Source of the DNA: Phaeodactylum tricornutum CCAP 1055/1
Taxonomy: Eukaryota > Bacillariophyta > Bacillariophyceae > Surirellales > Neidiaceae
Reading direction: 5' to 3'
Length of the DNA stretch: 64,000 nucleotides
Assembly (NCBI RefSeq): GCF_000150955.2
Contig: NC_011669.1
Span: 2,238,993 to 2,302,992, forward strand
Made by a program: the position numbers and the translations under genes. The notes under the pieces are model-generated. The model did no database searches and had not been told where the DNA came from. It saw nothing but the letters and a program-made list of their open reading frames with translations. Below are positions 21,463-29,518 of this stretch, in pieces (the stretch's first letter is position 1; every line of letters starts with the position of its first letter).

Positions 21463-22011
21463 ATGGACGAGAGTCTTCCTGTTAATTTTGATATTCAAGA
21501 TTCGCGTTTGCTTGATGAAACCCGACCGCTTCCTGTATGTAGAAGAGCGCTTCTAATCGAACCAATGGTTCGCATTTCGTTGACAGTCTCTTCGCGTTCA
21601 AACGATGCGAGGGAACACCGCCTAACAGTAATAACCTTCCCAGAACACACAAATTCAGCCTCAACAAACAACATGATAGACACGCTCTCCGATAGGTTTT
21701 GGCATGCGGCCTCCAAGTTTGCTTCTTTCACATCCTCGATTTCTTCTGTTCTCGTTTCCCCTTGGCACATGCCGTCAGGCAACAACGCAAAGTCTTCATC
21801 AACAAGCTCCAGCCAAAGGCGGAGTAGTAAAGAATTTATGAAAAGTAGAGGTTACCACGACAGCTTTTCAAGAGCCGACGAAATGTACGGCAACGATCCT
21901 GATCACCCAAATGAAGGAATACTGCTCGTGGATGAAAAGCTTGACGGAGTCACACTTTTTGATAACGATCATGACGATGTAAGCCTTCCCGAAGACGCAA
22001 GTCTGGATTAG
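21463..22011 (+). CDS. Small hypothetical protein, Ser-rich with acidic C-terminus
   Basis: A 182-residue frame without a family I recognise. The middle is Ser-rich (SSSTSSSQRRSSKEF) and the last 50 residues are acidic with many Asp. No signal peptide or membrane segment is seen. The frame lies between the IPT gene and a membrane-protein gene and fills the space with a sensible start, but coding status rests only on frame length and composition. Confidence 0.4.
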   Translation: MDESLPVNFDIQDSRLLDETRPLPVCRRALLIEPMVRISLTVSSRSNDAREHRLTVITFPEHTNSASTNNMIDTLSDRFWHAASKFASFTSSISSVLVSPWHMPSGNNAKSSSTSSSQRRSSKEFMKSRGYHDSFSRADEMYGNDPDHPNEGILLVDEKLDGVTLFDNDHDDVSLPEDASLD

Positions 22012-22091
22012 TAAAGAACTTCCGTAATCGATGTATCTATAGATGGCGGTGATGTTCCTATGTGCAAATGGCATCTCTCCAAATTCTGGAC

Positions 22092-22702
22092 CTAGCTGTA
22101 CTCCTGTAGGAAATACGTTATGCCGACAAAGGCCACTGCATTCTGAATCGAAGTTGGTACTAGGAGTAGAAACTGCAGAATGACGCCAAAAAATGCCAGT
22201 CCAAGAACAATTGGTGAGTTCCATCCGTAATGCGGCCAAAGTGCCACATTGAATGCCAGCGACGACATTAGAAGCAGAAAGAGGACTGCGTGTGTTGTTT
22301 GCCTGAAATTCTTGTAGTTGACCTCCGTTTTCTTTATTCGACCTTCAAAAAGTTCCACATACGCTTTAATCGAAAGAATAGCTATTCCGAGCAACGTAGA
22401 TTAACATAAATAAGTACACGGTGCCACCAAACAAATGCTTCCACAAAACGTCAACACAGCAACGTACCGATTGTACCAGCAAGGCCGATCTTGAACCATT
22501 CGTGGCTAACATGTGGGGAACCCATGATGGCTCGGTAGAAGTTAAGATGTTGCAGACCATAAACGCTAACGCACATAAAGAAAATGCGCTTCATTTTAAA
22601 AATGTAGGCATTTTCCGGTAGATCCGGGCCGGGGCCTGTGTACGGATTGCTGGGTGCTGCCCCAGGTCTTCGCTGTACGTTTCCTTCAATGTCTGTACTC
22701 AT
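22092..22702 (-). CDS. Small multi-pass membrane protein, two exons
   Basis: Exon 1 (22468-22702) and exon 2 (22092-22381) are joined over an 86-nt intron (22382-22467; donor GTACGT, acceptor ATAG) in phase 1, giving 174 residues. The junction reads LAGTI-AILSIK. After a Pro/Gly-rich head there are about four hydrophobic helices: IFFMCVSVYGLQH (weak), the helix across the junction, AVLFLLLMSSLAFNVAL, and VLGLAFFGVILQFLLLVPT with the following AVAFVGITYFLQ. The size and the short loops recall small TMEM-type ER proteins, but I cannot name the family. The intron is supported by the continuous hydrophobic helix it restores. Confidence 0.65.
22382..22467 (-). other. Intron of the small membrane-protein gene
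   Basis: An 86-nt GT-AG intron on the minus strand. Splicing restores one frame across two pieces that otherwise end in a stop and begin without a start. Confidence 0.7.
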
Positions 22703-23231
22703 CGTGGTTGGTGCTCAGTCTTTATGTGCGTCTGATTCTGCGAGCAGACTGTGTGTAGTCTAAGAAATTCTTATGTAGGCGCTCTTGTTGATAGCAGTAG
22801 GATGAGCAACCCATTCAAAGTCTTTAGGTGCACTCCATTGACTGTGGATGTTACACTACGATTGCCTATTTTTGTTTTCATTTCGTCCGTTCCAACTGGA
22901 TTTGCGTTGTTCGTGATTTCACTCCCACAGTCACAGTCCATGAGCTCGAACTGTTTTTGACTTTGTTTTTCCTTTGGCGGCTGTACTGTAAGAATCTGTT
23001 TCTGGTTTGCGCTCGGTCCGTGCGGCGATGAGAAACACTGACATCATCGTTCTCCCAAAAAGGGAAAAAACAGTACGAGTTTCACGGATCCACCACGGAA
23101 TGGATGGTCTATATCCGTATGATGAAGGAGATCCATCAATTGGAATGAATTTGCCGACACGTCTAGCTAGCATATAATCAACTGTAAAATTCGGGAAATT
23201 TGCATCCATTGTCAGCCATTTTCTGCTTACC
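22703..23231. other. Intergenic, divergent promoter region
   Basis: About 530 bp between divergent genes. A minus-strand frame (22931-23479) continues as antisense of the epimerase gene and is not called. No other signal was found. Confidence 0.5.
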
Positions 23232-24260
23232 ATGAAGTTGACAATCGCATGCTTGATCGCGTGCTGCAGTTCTTCTGCCTTGGGGTTTGTGGTGCAACAG
23301 CCGTCGTCTCCCGCGCTTGCTGCGAGTTCAACGGCTTTGTTTGACAGTCGTCGTCGGCAAAAGCTCGCCGCTCGTAGCAAGTGGATCGACAATCGCGGAA
23401 TTTCCGGAGGGACCCCCACAGCAGAAGGGTCGAGTAAAACTGGCCTGATGAAGAATTCCGATGGTCTCGAGTACATCAAGTTGGTTCATCCCGATACCGG
23501 CGCCACCAGCGAAGTGTACCTTCTCGGAGGAGTCGTCACCTCGTACGTGGACGGTGACGGCACCGAATTCATTGCTGTTCGCCCTGATGCCAAGATGGAT
23601 GGAAGCAAACCGATTTCGGGAGGCTTGTCTCATTGCTGGCCTCAGTTTGGACCCGGTGCTATTCAGCAGCATGGATTCGCCCGGAATGTAAACTGGTCGG
23701 TCAAGGACATGTCTGATACGAGCTGTGTTTTGGAGCTAGCACCTTCGGAGTACACTAAGGAAATGTGGGACAAAGAGTTCCTTTGCACTTTCTCAGTCGC
23801 TTTGGAAGAGGACCAGCTATCAACCAAAATGTTGGTCGAAAACAAAGGAGTGGAGGCGCTTGACTTCCAAGCGGCTCTTCATTCCTACTTTACTGTTTCG
23901 GCTTTGGACAAGTTAGAAATTGCCGGAAGTTTCGCCGGAAAGGATTTCCTCAACAAGCTTGTGGGTGACGAGGGTGAAATGCAAACGGAAGAGCGTGAGG
24001 TGATCACTATTACTGAAGAATACGACCGCGTCTATAAGGGTGTCAACGATCCTATTCTTAAAGACGCGGGTACAGGCAAATCGTTATCCGTGCTGAACAA
24101 CGCCGGTTGGGAAGACACAGTTCTTTGGAATCCTTTCGGCAACGAAGGAATGGGTTACAACAACTTTGTTTGTGTGGAAAGTGTCAAGTTCGACCCTGTT
24201 TCTCTGGATGGCGGCTCCTCCTGGACTGGAGATATGGCCCTCAAACCTGGATCCCTCTAA
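23232..24260 (+). CDS. Plastid-targeted aldose-1-epimerase-like (hexose-6-phosphate mutarotase) protein
   Basis: The 342-residue protein begins with a signal peptide (LTIACLIACCSSSALG) followed by FVV, matching the diatom plastid presequence pattern with Phe at the junction. A Ser/Ala/Arg-rich transit-like stretch follows. The mature domain has glucose-6-phosphate 1-epimerase features: GGVVTSYVDGDGTEFIAVRPDA, GGLSHCWPQFGPG, the QHGFARNVNW motif containing the catalytic-type His, ALHSYFTVS with the second His, and the late VCVESVKF with the Glu used as general base. The family interconverts alpha and beta anomers of hexose 6-phosphates and supports plastid carbohydrate metabolism. Substrate specificity is inferred from the family. 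Confidence 0.85.
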   Translation: MKLTIACLIACCSSSALGFVVQQPSSPALAASSTALFDSRRRQKLAARSKWIDNRGISGGTPTAEGSSKTGLMKNSDGLEYIKLVHPDTGATSEVYLLGGVVTSYVDGDGTEFIAVRPDAKMDGSKPISGGLSHCWPQFGPGAIQQHGFARNVNWSVKDMSDTSCVLELAPSEYTKEMWDKEFLCTFSVALEEDQLSTKMLVENKGVEALDFQAALHSYFTVSALDKLEIAGSFAGKDFLNKLVGDEGEMQTEEREVITITEEYDRVYKGVNDPILKDAGTGKSLSVLNNAGWEDTVLWNPFGNEGMGYNNFVCVESVKFDPVSLDGGSSWTGDMALKPGSL

Positions 24261-24422
24261 AGCCCCGTATCTATAACGGGAAGAGTTTACGAGAGCAATG
24301 ATGACTGCGAGTCGAAGTCTTTAAAGCTTAAGTTCACAAATTCTTTCAGAAGTAAACGATTTTAAATCGACCAACGCAAAACAAATGAGCTAAAAATCTA
24401 AAAAAAATCTCATATGAAAGCA

Positions 24423-24950
24423 TCAATACCCGATGAGTTTGCGGTTGTTGTGTTTCTGATCCTGATGCTGGAGAAGCTGGCTTAAATGCCGAAACGCCTT
24501 AGAGCACCCGGGGCATCTGTACGGGAAATCCGGAACGCCTTCGTCAAAGTGACTGCCGTTCGTGAGCTGAGGAACGTCGTTCATGTATCGATGCATCCCC
24601 CCTTTCGTAGACGAGAATTTGTAGATTTGCTCGCGTGCATTTTGTCGGCCTGGGCGGCCACTACAGTACCCGCTCTCCACATGTTGGACCGCGTTGGCTC
24701 CAGATTTGAATCGAGTATCGCCACACACCGGACAAGCCACGTTGCGCGGTCGGTGAACCTGCATGTGCATGTTCAATTCATTTTGGTTCCGAAACTGACG
24801 AGAGCAAGAACGACACTGGAAAGTGGGCTCAAAGATTCCATCTTCCACGCAGTCTCTGCACCGGGAGTACCCTTCACCCTTGAACCACTGATTGCGGCTA
24901 AAGCTGTCGCCGCTGAGGTAGCGTTGGCACGAATAACATTCGCGAACCAT
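24423..24950 (-). CDS. C2H2 zinc-finger protein with N-terminal Stc1-like CxxC module
   Basis: A 175-residue protein. The first 35 residues have CYSCQRYLSGDSFSRNQWF and later CRDC, the Cys pairs and FS-x-Q pattern of Stc1-like domains. Two C2H2 fingers (FQCRSCSRQFRNQNELNMH and the C-terminal YRCPGCSKAFRHLSQLLQH) flank a third Cys-rich part, CPVCGDTRFKSGANAVQH, with CxxC and His. Such proteins bind nucleic acid or proteins in the nucleus. Stc1 links RNAi and chromatin in fission yeast, but the resemblance here covers only the Cys pattern and is not proof of that role. Confidence 0.7.
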   Translation of the reverse strand: MVRECYSCQRYLSGDSFSRNQWFKGEGYSRCRDCVEDGIFEPTFQCRSCSRQFRNQNELNMHMQVHRPRNVACPVCGDTRFKSGANAVQHVESGYCSGRPGRQNAREQIYKFSSTKGGMHRYMNDVPQLTNGSHFDEGVPDFPYRCPGCSKAFRHLSQLLQHQDQKHNNRKLIGY

Positions 24951-26260
24951 GGTGCAATGTTCTCCTTCGGAACGTTTTCACTTGCAAGGACTGGTTAAAG
25001 GTTGACAGAGCAAGCTGAAATTTGAGCCAGTTGAAGCGGTCACAAGTGCCATGCCTGTTCACAGTAGCGAACTATCACAAAACGGAAGATACGTTCCTTT
25101 TCCTCAAAGTCCCAATGTCGCGAGGAACAGAAAAGAGAACACGACTGAGATTATATTTCTAGCATACTCGAGACAACAGTACAAAGCTTGGTAATAATAC
25201 GAGGTGAATATCAATCAATGTAAACTTGAATGACTTTGAGCAGCTAGCTTGAGTCGGATTGATCTTCCAATGATGGCGGCTGGCAAGACATAAATTAGAA
25301 TTGCTCACAAGAGTTCGACTGTGAGGGAGTTGTATGAACCAATTAATGCAAAGGAGAATAGTAAACTAGAGCTTTATAAGCGTTGAAGTTAGTGGAGTAG
25401 TCAAGCTTACAACTGGAGAGTAATTGACTGGTCCGGACCTGCCATGAGACAAGCGAAAATGAATCCGCGACCCGGTACGATCCATCAAAACCAGAACCCG
25501 TGAACGAGAGAGTCTGGCGAAAAGCCGTCTGTTCATAATACCCGGTGCCATATAACATATGACAGCACAAAATTATGTTTGTGACTTAAGAACCAATGGT
25601 CCTTTAATCCGGGTCTCGTGATATTTTTCAATATGTGAGTCCCTGGAGCTATTGACAGTGCGTGTCAAAAATACGATTTTATCAGAGTTGACAATTAGAA
25701 CTCCGCTATGCATGTTGATGGAGAGAGACTTTGATTTGACTGTGTAGCCTACCAGTTTCCCTAACAGTAACCTCTCATCTTCATCTTCATTGTCAGTGTT
25801 TGCTTGGGTTCATACAGGTCACGACATATAGAAATCCGCTGTGATCTCTTGTGGAGGTCTTACTACAATGCTTGGTTGTGTAGTGGTACACCGACAGCAT
25901 TGTACACTTCACGGGACTGGCAGGCTACATCTCAGCCCACTGGAACGATCCATTTCTTTTTTCAGCTAGAGAGTCTCTCCGAAACAAACGCTCACAGTCG
26001 ACTTCGCGATCGGCTTAATAAACGGTGAAAAGTACGATAAGTACCGTCCGGTAATATCACGTGCATGTGTGAAAGTTGCAAAAGAGCCTGTGGGGAGATT
26101 ACGTTACCAAAGCAGCATTATTCGACGCCTTTTTTACATCACGTTATCAAATGCAGCTAGCTCTAGCTCTAGAACATGCAATGTTCGTTGCGCACTCGGA
26201 GTTTTCGAAAAGGTTGAGTGAGTCACGACTCCAACACGATTGCCCACACGATCGTGAGAC
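24951..26260. other. Long intergenic stretch without a gene
   Basis: About 1.3 kb. Several short frames (for example 25343-25570 minus and 25804-26028 plus) have no family features. It ends at the base where homology to the second copy of the duplicated block starts (26261). Confidence 0.5.
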
Positions 26261-26397
26261 CAACAACCGTCGGCAAATCAGAAATATTACCACCATGACG
26301 GCGATACGCATCGCATCATCTATACATTTCACCACTACACAAAGGACTTACAGTTAACAAACAAATGCATTGAGTGGGCATGTAACGAGCTCAAATT

Positions 26398-28284
26398 TTG
26401 TGGGGAAGCTTCTTTTCATTCTCCGACATGCATAGTTCCCTCTTCTTTTACGCAGCTTTCTACTCTGTGTACAGAGGCGTTGTCGATAATGTGTCTGCCC
26501 TACAGTTAATCAACCCGATTTCACTTGTTAGACGAAACGGTTCTTCGAGTTCAAGTAATAGGCGTTTCCTTAGTCGGTGTTCAAAAAGTTCCGAGAGGGA
26601 ACCTTGTAGAGTGGTTGTGGTTGGAGGAGGTTGGGCTGGTTTCACCGCAGCAGATACTTTGGCAAGAGCATCTTCGAATGTATCAGTTACCCTCTTGGAT
26701 GCGTCACAGAGGGGCCCCGGAGGACTAGCAGGTGGCTGGAGAACGCCCAAGACTGGCCGGCCCGTCGAAGCAGGAATTCATGGCTTTTGGAGAGAGTATC
26801 GTAATACGTTTGCCATGATTGAAAACATTGGTTTAGACCTTGACGATGTCTTGACAAATTTCACACCGTCAATTTTGGTTTCGGAAAATGGACGCGTCGC
26901 CCTCGCACCCGTCCTCGGCAATACAATGGACAAGCCAAATCATCTACAAGCCAACAACCTGGACTGGTCTAATCCTCGCAGCCTGTTGGAGCAAATAGCG
27001 CCTTTGTTGCCGTCGCCTTTAGATGTTGCTTTGTTGGCTGATTTCAATCCCGACTCGGAACTCTCCATTGCCGACAGAATCAGCGGTATCGGGTTGCTTG
27101 GTGCATGGGCCGACTTTGTACAAGAAGACCGCGACTCTTGGGAAAGATACGACAAGATATCAGCTGAAAACTTGTTTCGCTCGATTGCATCGATTTCACC
27201 AAACTTATACCGCGACTTGGTCGCTCCTCTTCTTCATGTTTTACCAATGACCCCAGGATACGACTGCTCCGCAGCTGCAGCGCTATCCTGCTTCCACTTC
27301 TTTGCACTACAATCTCGAGGTGCGTTTGATGTACGCTGGTGCCGTGGGAGCATTTCGGAACGCATCTTCAATCCCTGGGTTGAGAAGCTGAGGGAAAGCG
27401 GCAATGTTTGCATTCAAGGCTCCGCTCGGGTGACATCCATTGAACACTATGGCGGAGAGTACACGGTAATGATCAACAACAAGGTGTCCGTTACATGTGA
27501 TGCTGTTGTTCTTGCCGTTGGCGCCACAGCGGCAGGAAGACTGATTGATTCGTGTCTACCACTGCAGAAGATTCCGAATCTAGCTTCAAAGTGGAAAGAA
27601 CTTCGTGGTGTGAGCTGTGTAGCGGTTCGTCTCTTCTTTGCAGAACTTCCGCCGAGTCTTGCCTCTGCTATGAGCGACTCTCCTGTTGTCGTATGCGGGC
27701 CGAATATTGGGGGAGCCCCGCAACTCGTTGAGACTGGCTTTTGCATCTACGATCTGTCTCGATTGCAAGATGACTTCAAGGGCGGCGGTTTTGTGGGATT
27801 GGAGGTCGATTTTTTCCGGGCGGATGCGATTGCAAAAATGAGAGATGGCGACATTATCAAGCTTACATTGGATGCTGTCCAAACAGCACTTGGAGTCGAA
27901 AGCATCGACATGGAGCTCGTCGAAGATTCGGCGGTTATCAGAGCCCTAAATGCTGTATCGCATTTTTGCGTCGGATCGGCAAGCAAGTCACCTCCCGTGA
28001 GGATTACGAATGGGCTCTACATTTGTGGCGATTGGGTTGATCGAAGCGGGCATGCGTCGTGGAGCACCGAGAAGGCTGTGGTTACTGGTTTACAGGTGGC
28101 CAACGCAATTGACAGAGACTTTGGATTGGATTGTAGGCAAGCAGTTATTCCCGCTGCTGCCGATACCCCGCAACTCATGGGCTTGCGAAAGGCTGCCAAG
28201 GCATGGCGCAATGCATCACCTCCGCGATCGTTCCCAGTGGCACCGTGGTTACCCTTAAAGCAGTTTCGCCGTCGGATTGAATAG
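26398..28284 (+). CDS. FAD-dependent oxidoreductase, carotenoid-desaturase-like (copy 1)
   Basis: The 628-residue protein has an N-terminal Rossmann FAD-binding motif (VVVVGGGWAGFTAADTL, about 72-90). The C-terminal flavin motif, LYICGDWVDRSGHASWSTEKAV near 540, resembles the last block of phytoene/zeta-carotene desaturases and other amine-oxidase family proteins. The central region includes EAGIHGFWREYRN and the long substrate domain of that superfamily. Diatoms have several desaturase-like proteins of unknown substrate besides the classical PDS and ZDS, and this looks like one of those. The first 60 residues contain a hydrophobic part and a Ser/Arg-rich part and could be an organelle presequence. 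The neighbouring 208-residue gene is convergent, 95 bp away. A copy with the same sequence is at 32914-34779. Confidence 0.7.
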   Translation: MWGSFFSFSDMHSSLFFYAAFYSVYRGVVDNVSALQLINPISLVRRNGSSSSSNRRFLSRCSKSSEREPCRVVVVGGGWAGFTAADTLARASSNVSVTLLDASQRGPGGLAGGWRTPKTGRPVEAGIHGFWREYRNTFAMIENIGLDLDDVLTNFTPSILVSENGRVALAPVLGNTMDKPNHLQANNLDWSNPRSLLEQIAPLLPSPLDVALLADFNPDSELSIADRISGIGLLGAWADFVQEDRDSWERYDKISAENLFRSIASISPNLYRDLVAPLLHVLPMTPGYDCSAAAALSCFHFFALQSRGAFDVRWCRGSISERIFNPWVEKLRESGNVCIQGSARVTSIEHYGGEYTVMINNKVSVTCDAVVLAVGATAAGRLIDSCLPLQKIPNLASKWKELRGVSCVAVRLFFAELPPSLASAMSDSPVVVCGPNIGGAPQLVETGFCIYDLSRLQDDFKGGGFVGLEVDFFRADAIAKMRDGDIIKLTLDAVQTALGVESIDMELVEDSAVIRALNAVSHFCVGSASKSPPVRITNGLYICGDWVDRSGHASWSTEKAVVTGLQVANAIDRDFGLDCRQAVIPAAADTPQLMGLRKAAKAWRNASPPRSFPVAPWLPLKQFRRRIE

Positions 28285-28379
28285 AATAGTAGAGAGAATA
28301 TTTTCAACATCAAGTTTAATGGTGTAGTGTACATTATCATACAGCTAGCCTAAAATTCGCCAAGATTGAACTAAGGAAT

Positions 28380-29006
28380 TCAGGAAAACGAAAAGTAAAA
28401 TGAAGGCTCGTCTTCATCAATCCTTGTTTTCAATTCGAAGCCTATCGGAACGTTTAATTTGCGAAGCGTACGAAAAGCGAAAATGAGCACCGCAATGGTC
28501 AGTACAAAAACTTCCAATGCCTTATATACACGAATGGCACGTCCAGTGCCCGGATGTGTAAAAATGATACCACTCTGTTCGTCTTCGTCATCTTCCTGCT
28601 CGTCTGGAACTGCGGTAATGGAACTTATATCCCCGCTATCAATGGTCTGCGTGGTGACGCCGGAATTAATACTTCTATTCGTTGCGGATTTCCTTTCGTC
28701 TCCGACAAGCTCTGTGGGATCGCAGAAGCCGTAATGTAGTGCTCTTTTCAAGTTTGTGTATGGGTGTACGTTGATAACAGCTTCCAACCCTCTGGATGAG
28801 GGACTTATTTTATAAGACGACGATTGTGAAGCGCTGTCGTCTACAAGAATCTGTGTGTTCCCATCCGGAACAGAGCTGAGACTTTGCCGAGGCCGACAAA
28901 ACCCAATCAGAAATTCGTTGACGTTTTTGAACGGCGCAAACTCGACTGGGTTCAGTTCCAATAACGGACTGTCGTCGCACACTTCACCGTGTTCTGCGTG
29001 GCTCAT
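28380..29006 (-). CDS. Hypothetical one-TM protein (copy 1)
   Basis: A 208-residue protein with no family I recognise. The first 140 residues are polar, Ser/Asp/Glu-rich, with an acidic run (DEQEDDEDEQ). A single hydrophobic helix (ALEVFVLTIAVLIFAF) follows near residues 163-178, then a short basic and acidic tail. It is probably a membrane protein with a disordered soluble head. Copy 2 at 34875-35501 is identical at the protein level, so the frame has been kept intact. Confidence 0.5.
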   Translation of the reverse strand: MSHAEHGEVCDDSPLLELNPVEFAPFKNVNEFLIGFCRPRQSLSSVPDGNTQILVDDSASQSSSYKISPSSRGLEAVINVHPYTNLKRALHYGFCDPTELVGDERKSATNRSINSGVTTQTIDSGDISSITAVPDEQEDDEDEQSGIIFTHPGTGRAIRVYKALEVFVLTIAVLIFAFRTLRKLNVPIGFELKTRIDEDEPSFYFSFS

Positions 29007-29518
29007 CGTGTGCTCGTGTGACTTGGTGTTCTGCTCTCCACCTTCCGGACGGTTTTATTGCGAGAGACGCTGCTTCTGACTTTGGGTCGCTGTAAGCCTT
29101 CTTGACAAGAATGGGTTAATGGGATTTCAAACGATTTGAGATTACTAGACGCGGCCTTTCCAAATGATGATTGCCGCTGGTCAAACACCACCGGTAGCTA
29201 GTGTACCCGTTCACTGAACACAAAACAAGCGAGTTTCTTTTCTCCCGCCACACGTGTCGAAAGTTAGATCGCATCGATCGTGTGCTGACATTTTACATTA
29301 TTATAGCCTATCGTGGAAGGCTAATTTCCGGTTTCGGCGAGACTAACATAAACGCAATCCCGGGGTATCAAAGAGCAACACCACTGTAGTCTGGCAGTCT
29401 ATCCGGTCATAGCTCTTTTTGTTATGCACGTGCTCTTATACGCTACTCCAAGTCGAATGCCAAACTGAAGGTAACAGACACCTGCGTGTAAGACTTCTCA
29501 TACATCTTTCATAGTTTC
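29007..29518. other. Intergenic stretch in copy 1, no gene recognised
   Basis: About 510 bp between the one-TM gene start and the 3' end of the PsuG-PsuK gene. It is repeated in copy 2 and shows no conserved coding frame. Confidence 0.5.

Noticed and set aside
22931-23479. 182-codon minus-strand frame overlapping the epimerase gene
   Set aside because: It lies antisense over a well-supported gene and has no family features; frames of this length are common opposite GC-balanced coding sequence.
25343-26357. Short frames in the intergenic region before copy 1
   Set aside because: All are short and overlap on opposite strands; nothing resembles a known family or an RNA gene.
26460-26750. 96-codon antisense frame inside the desaturase-like gene, present in both copies
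   Set aside because: Conserved only because the copies are nearly identical; no independent evidence of coding.
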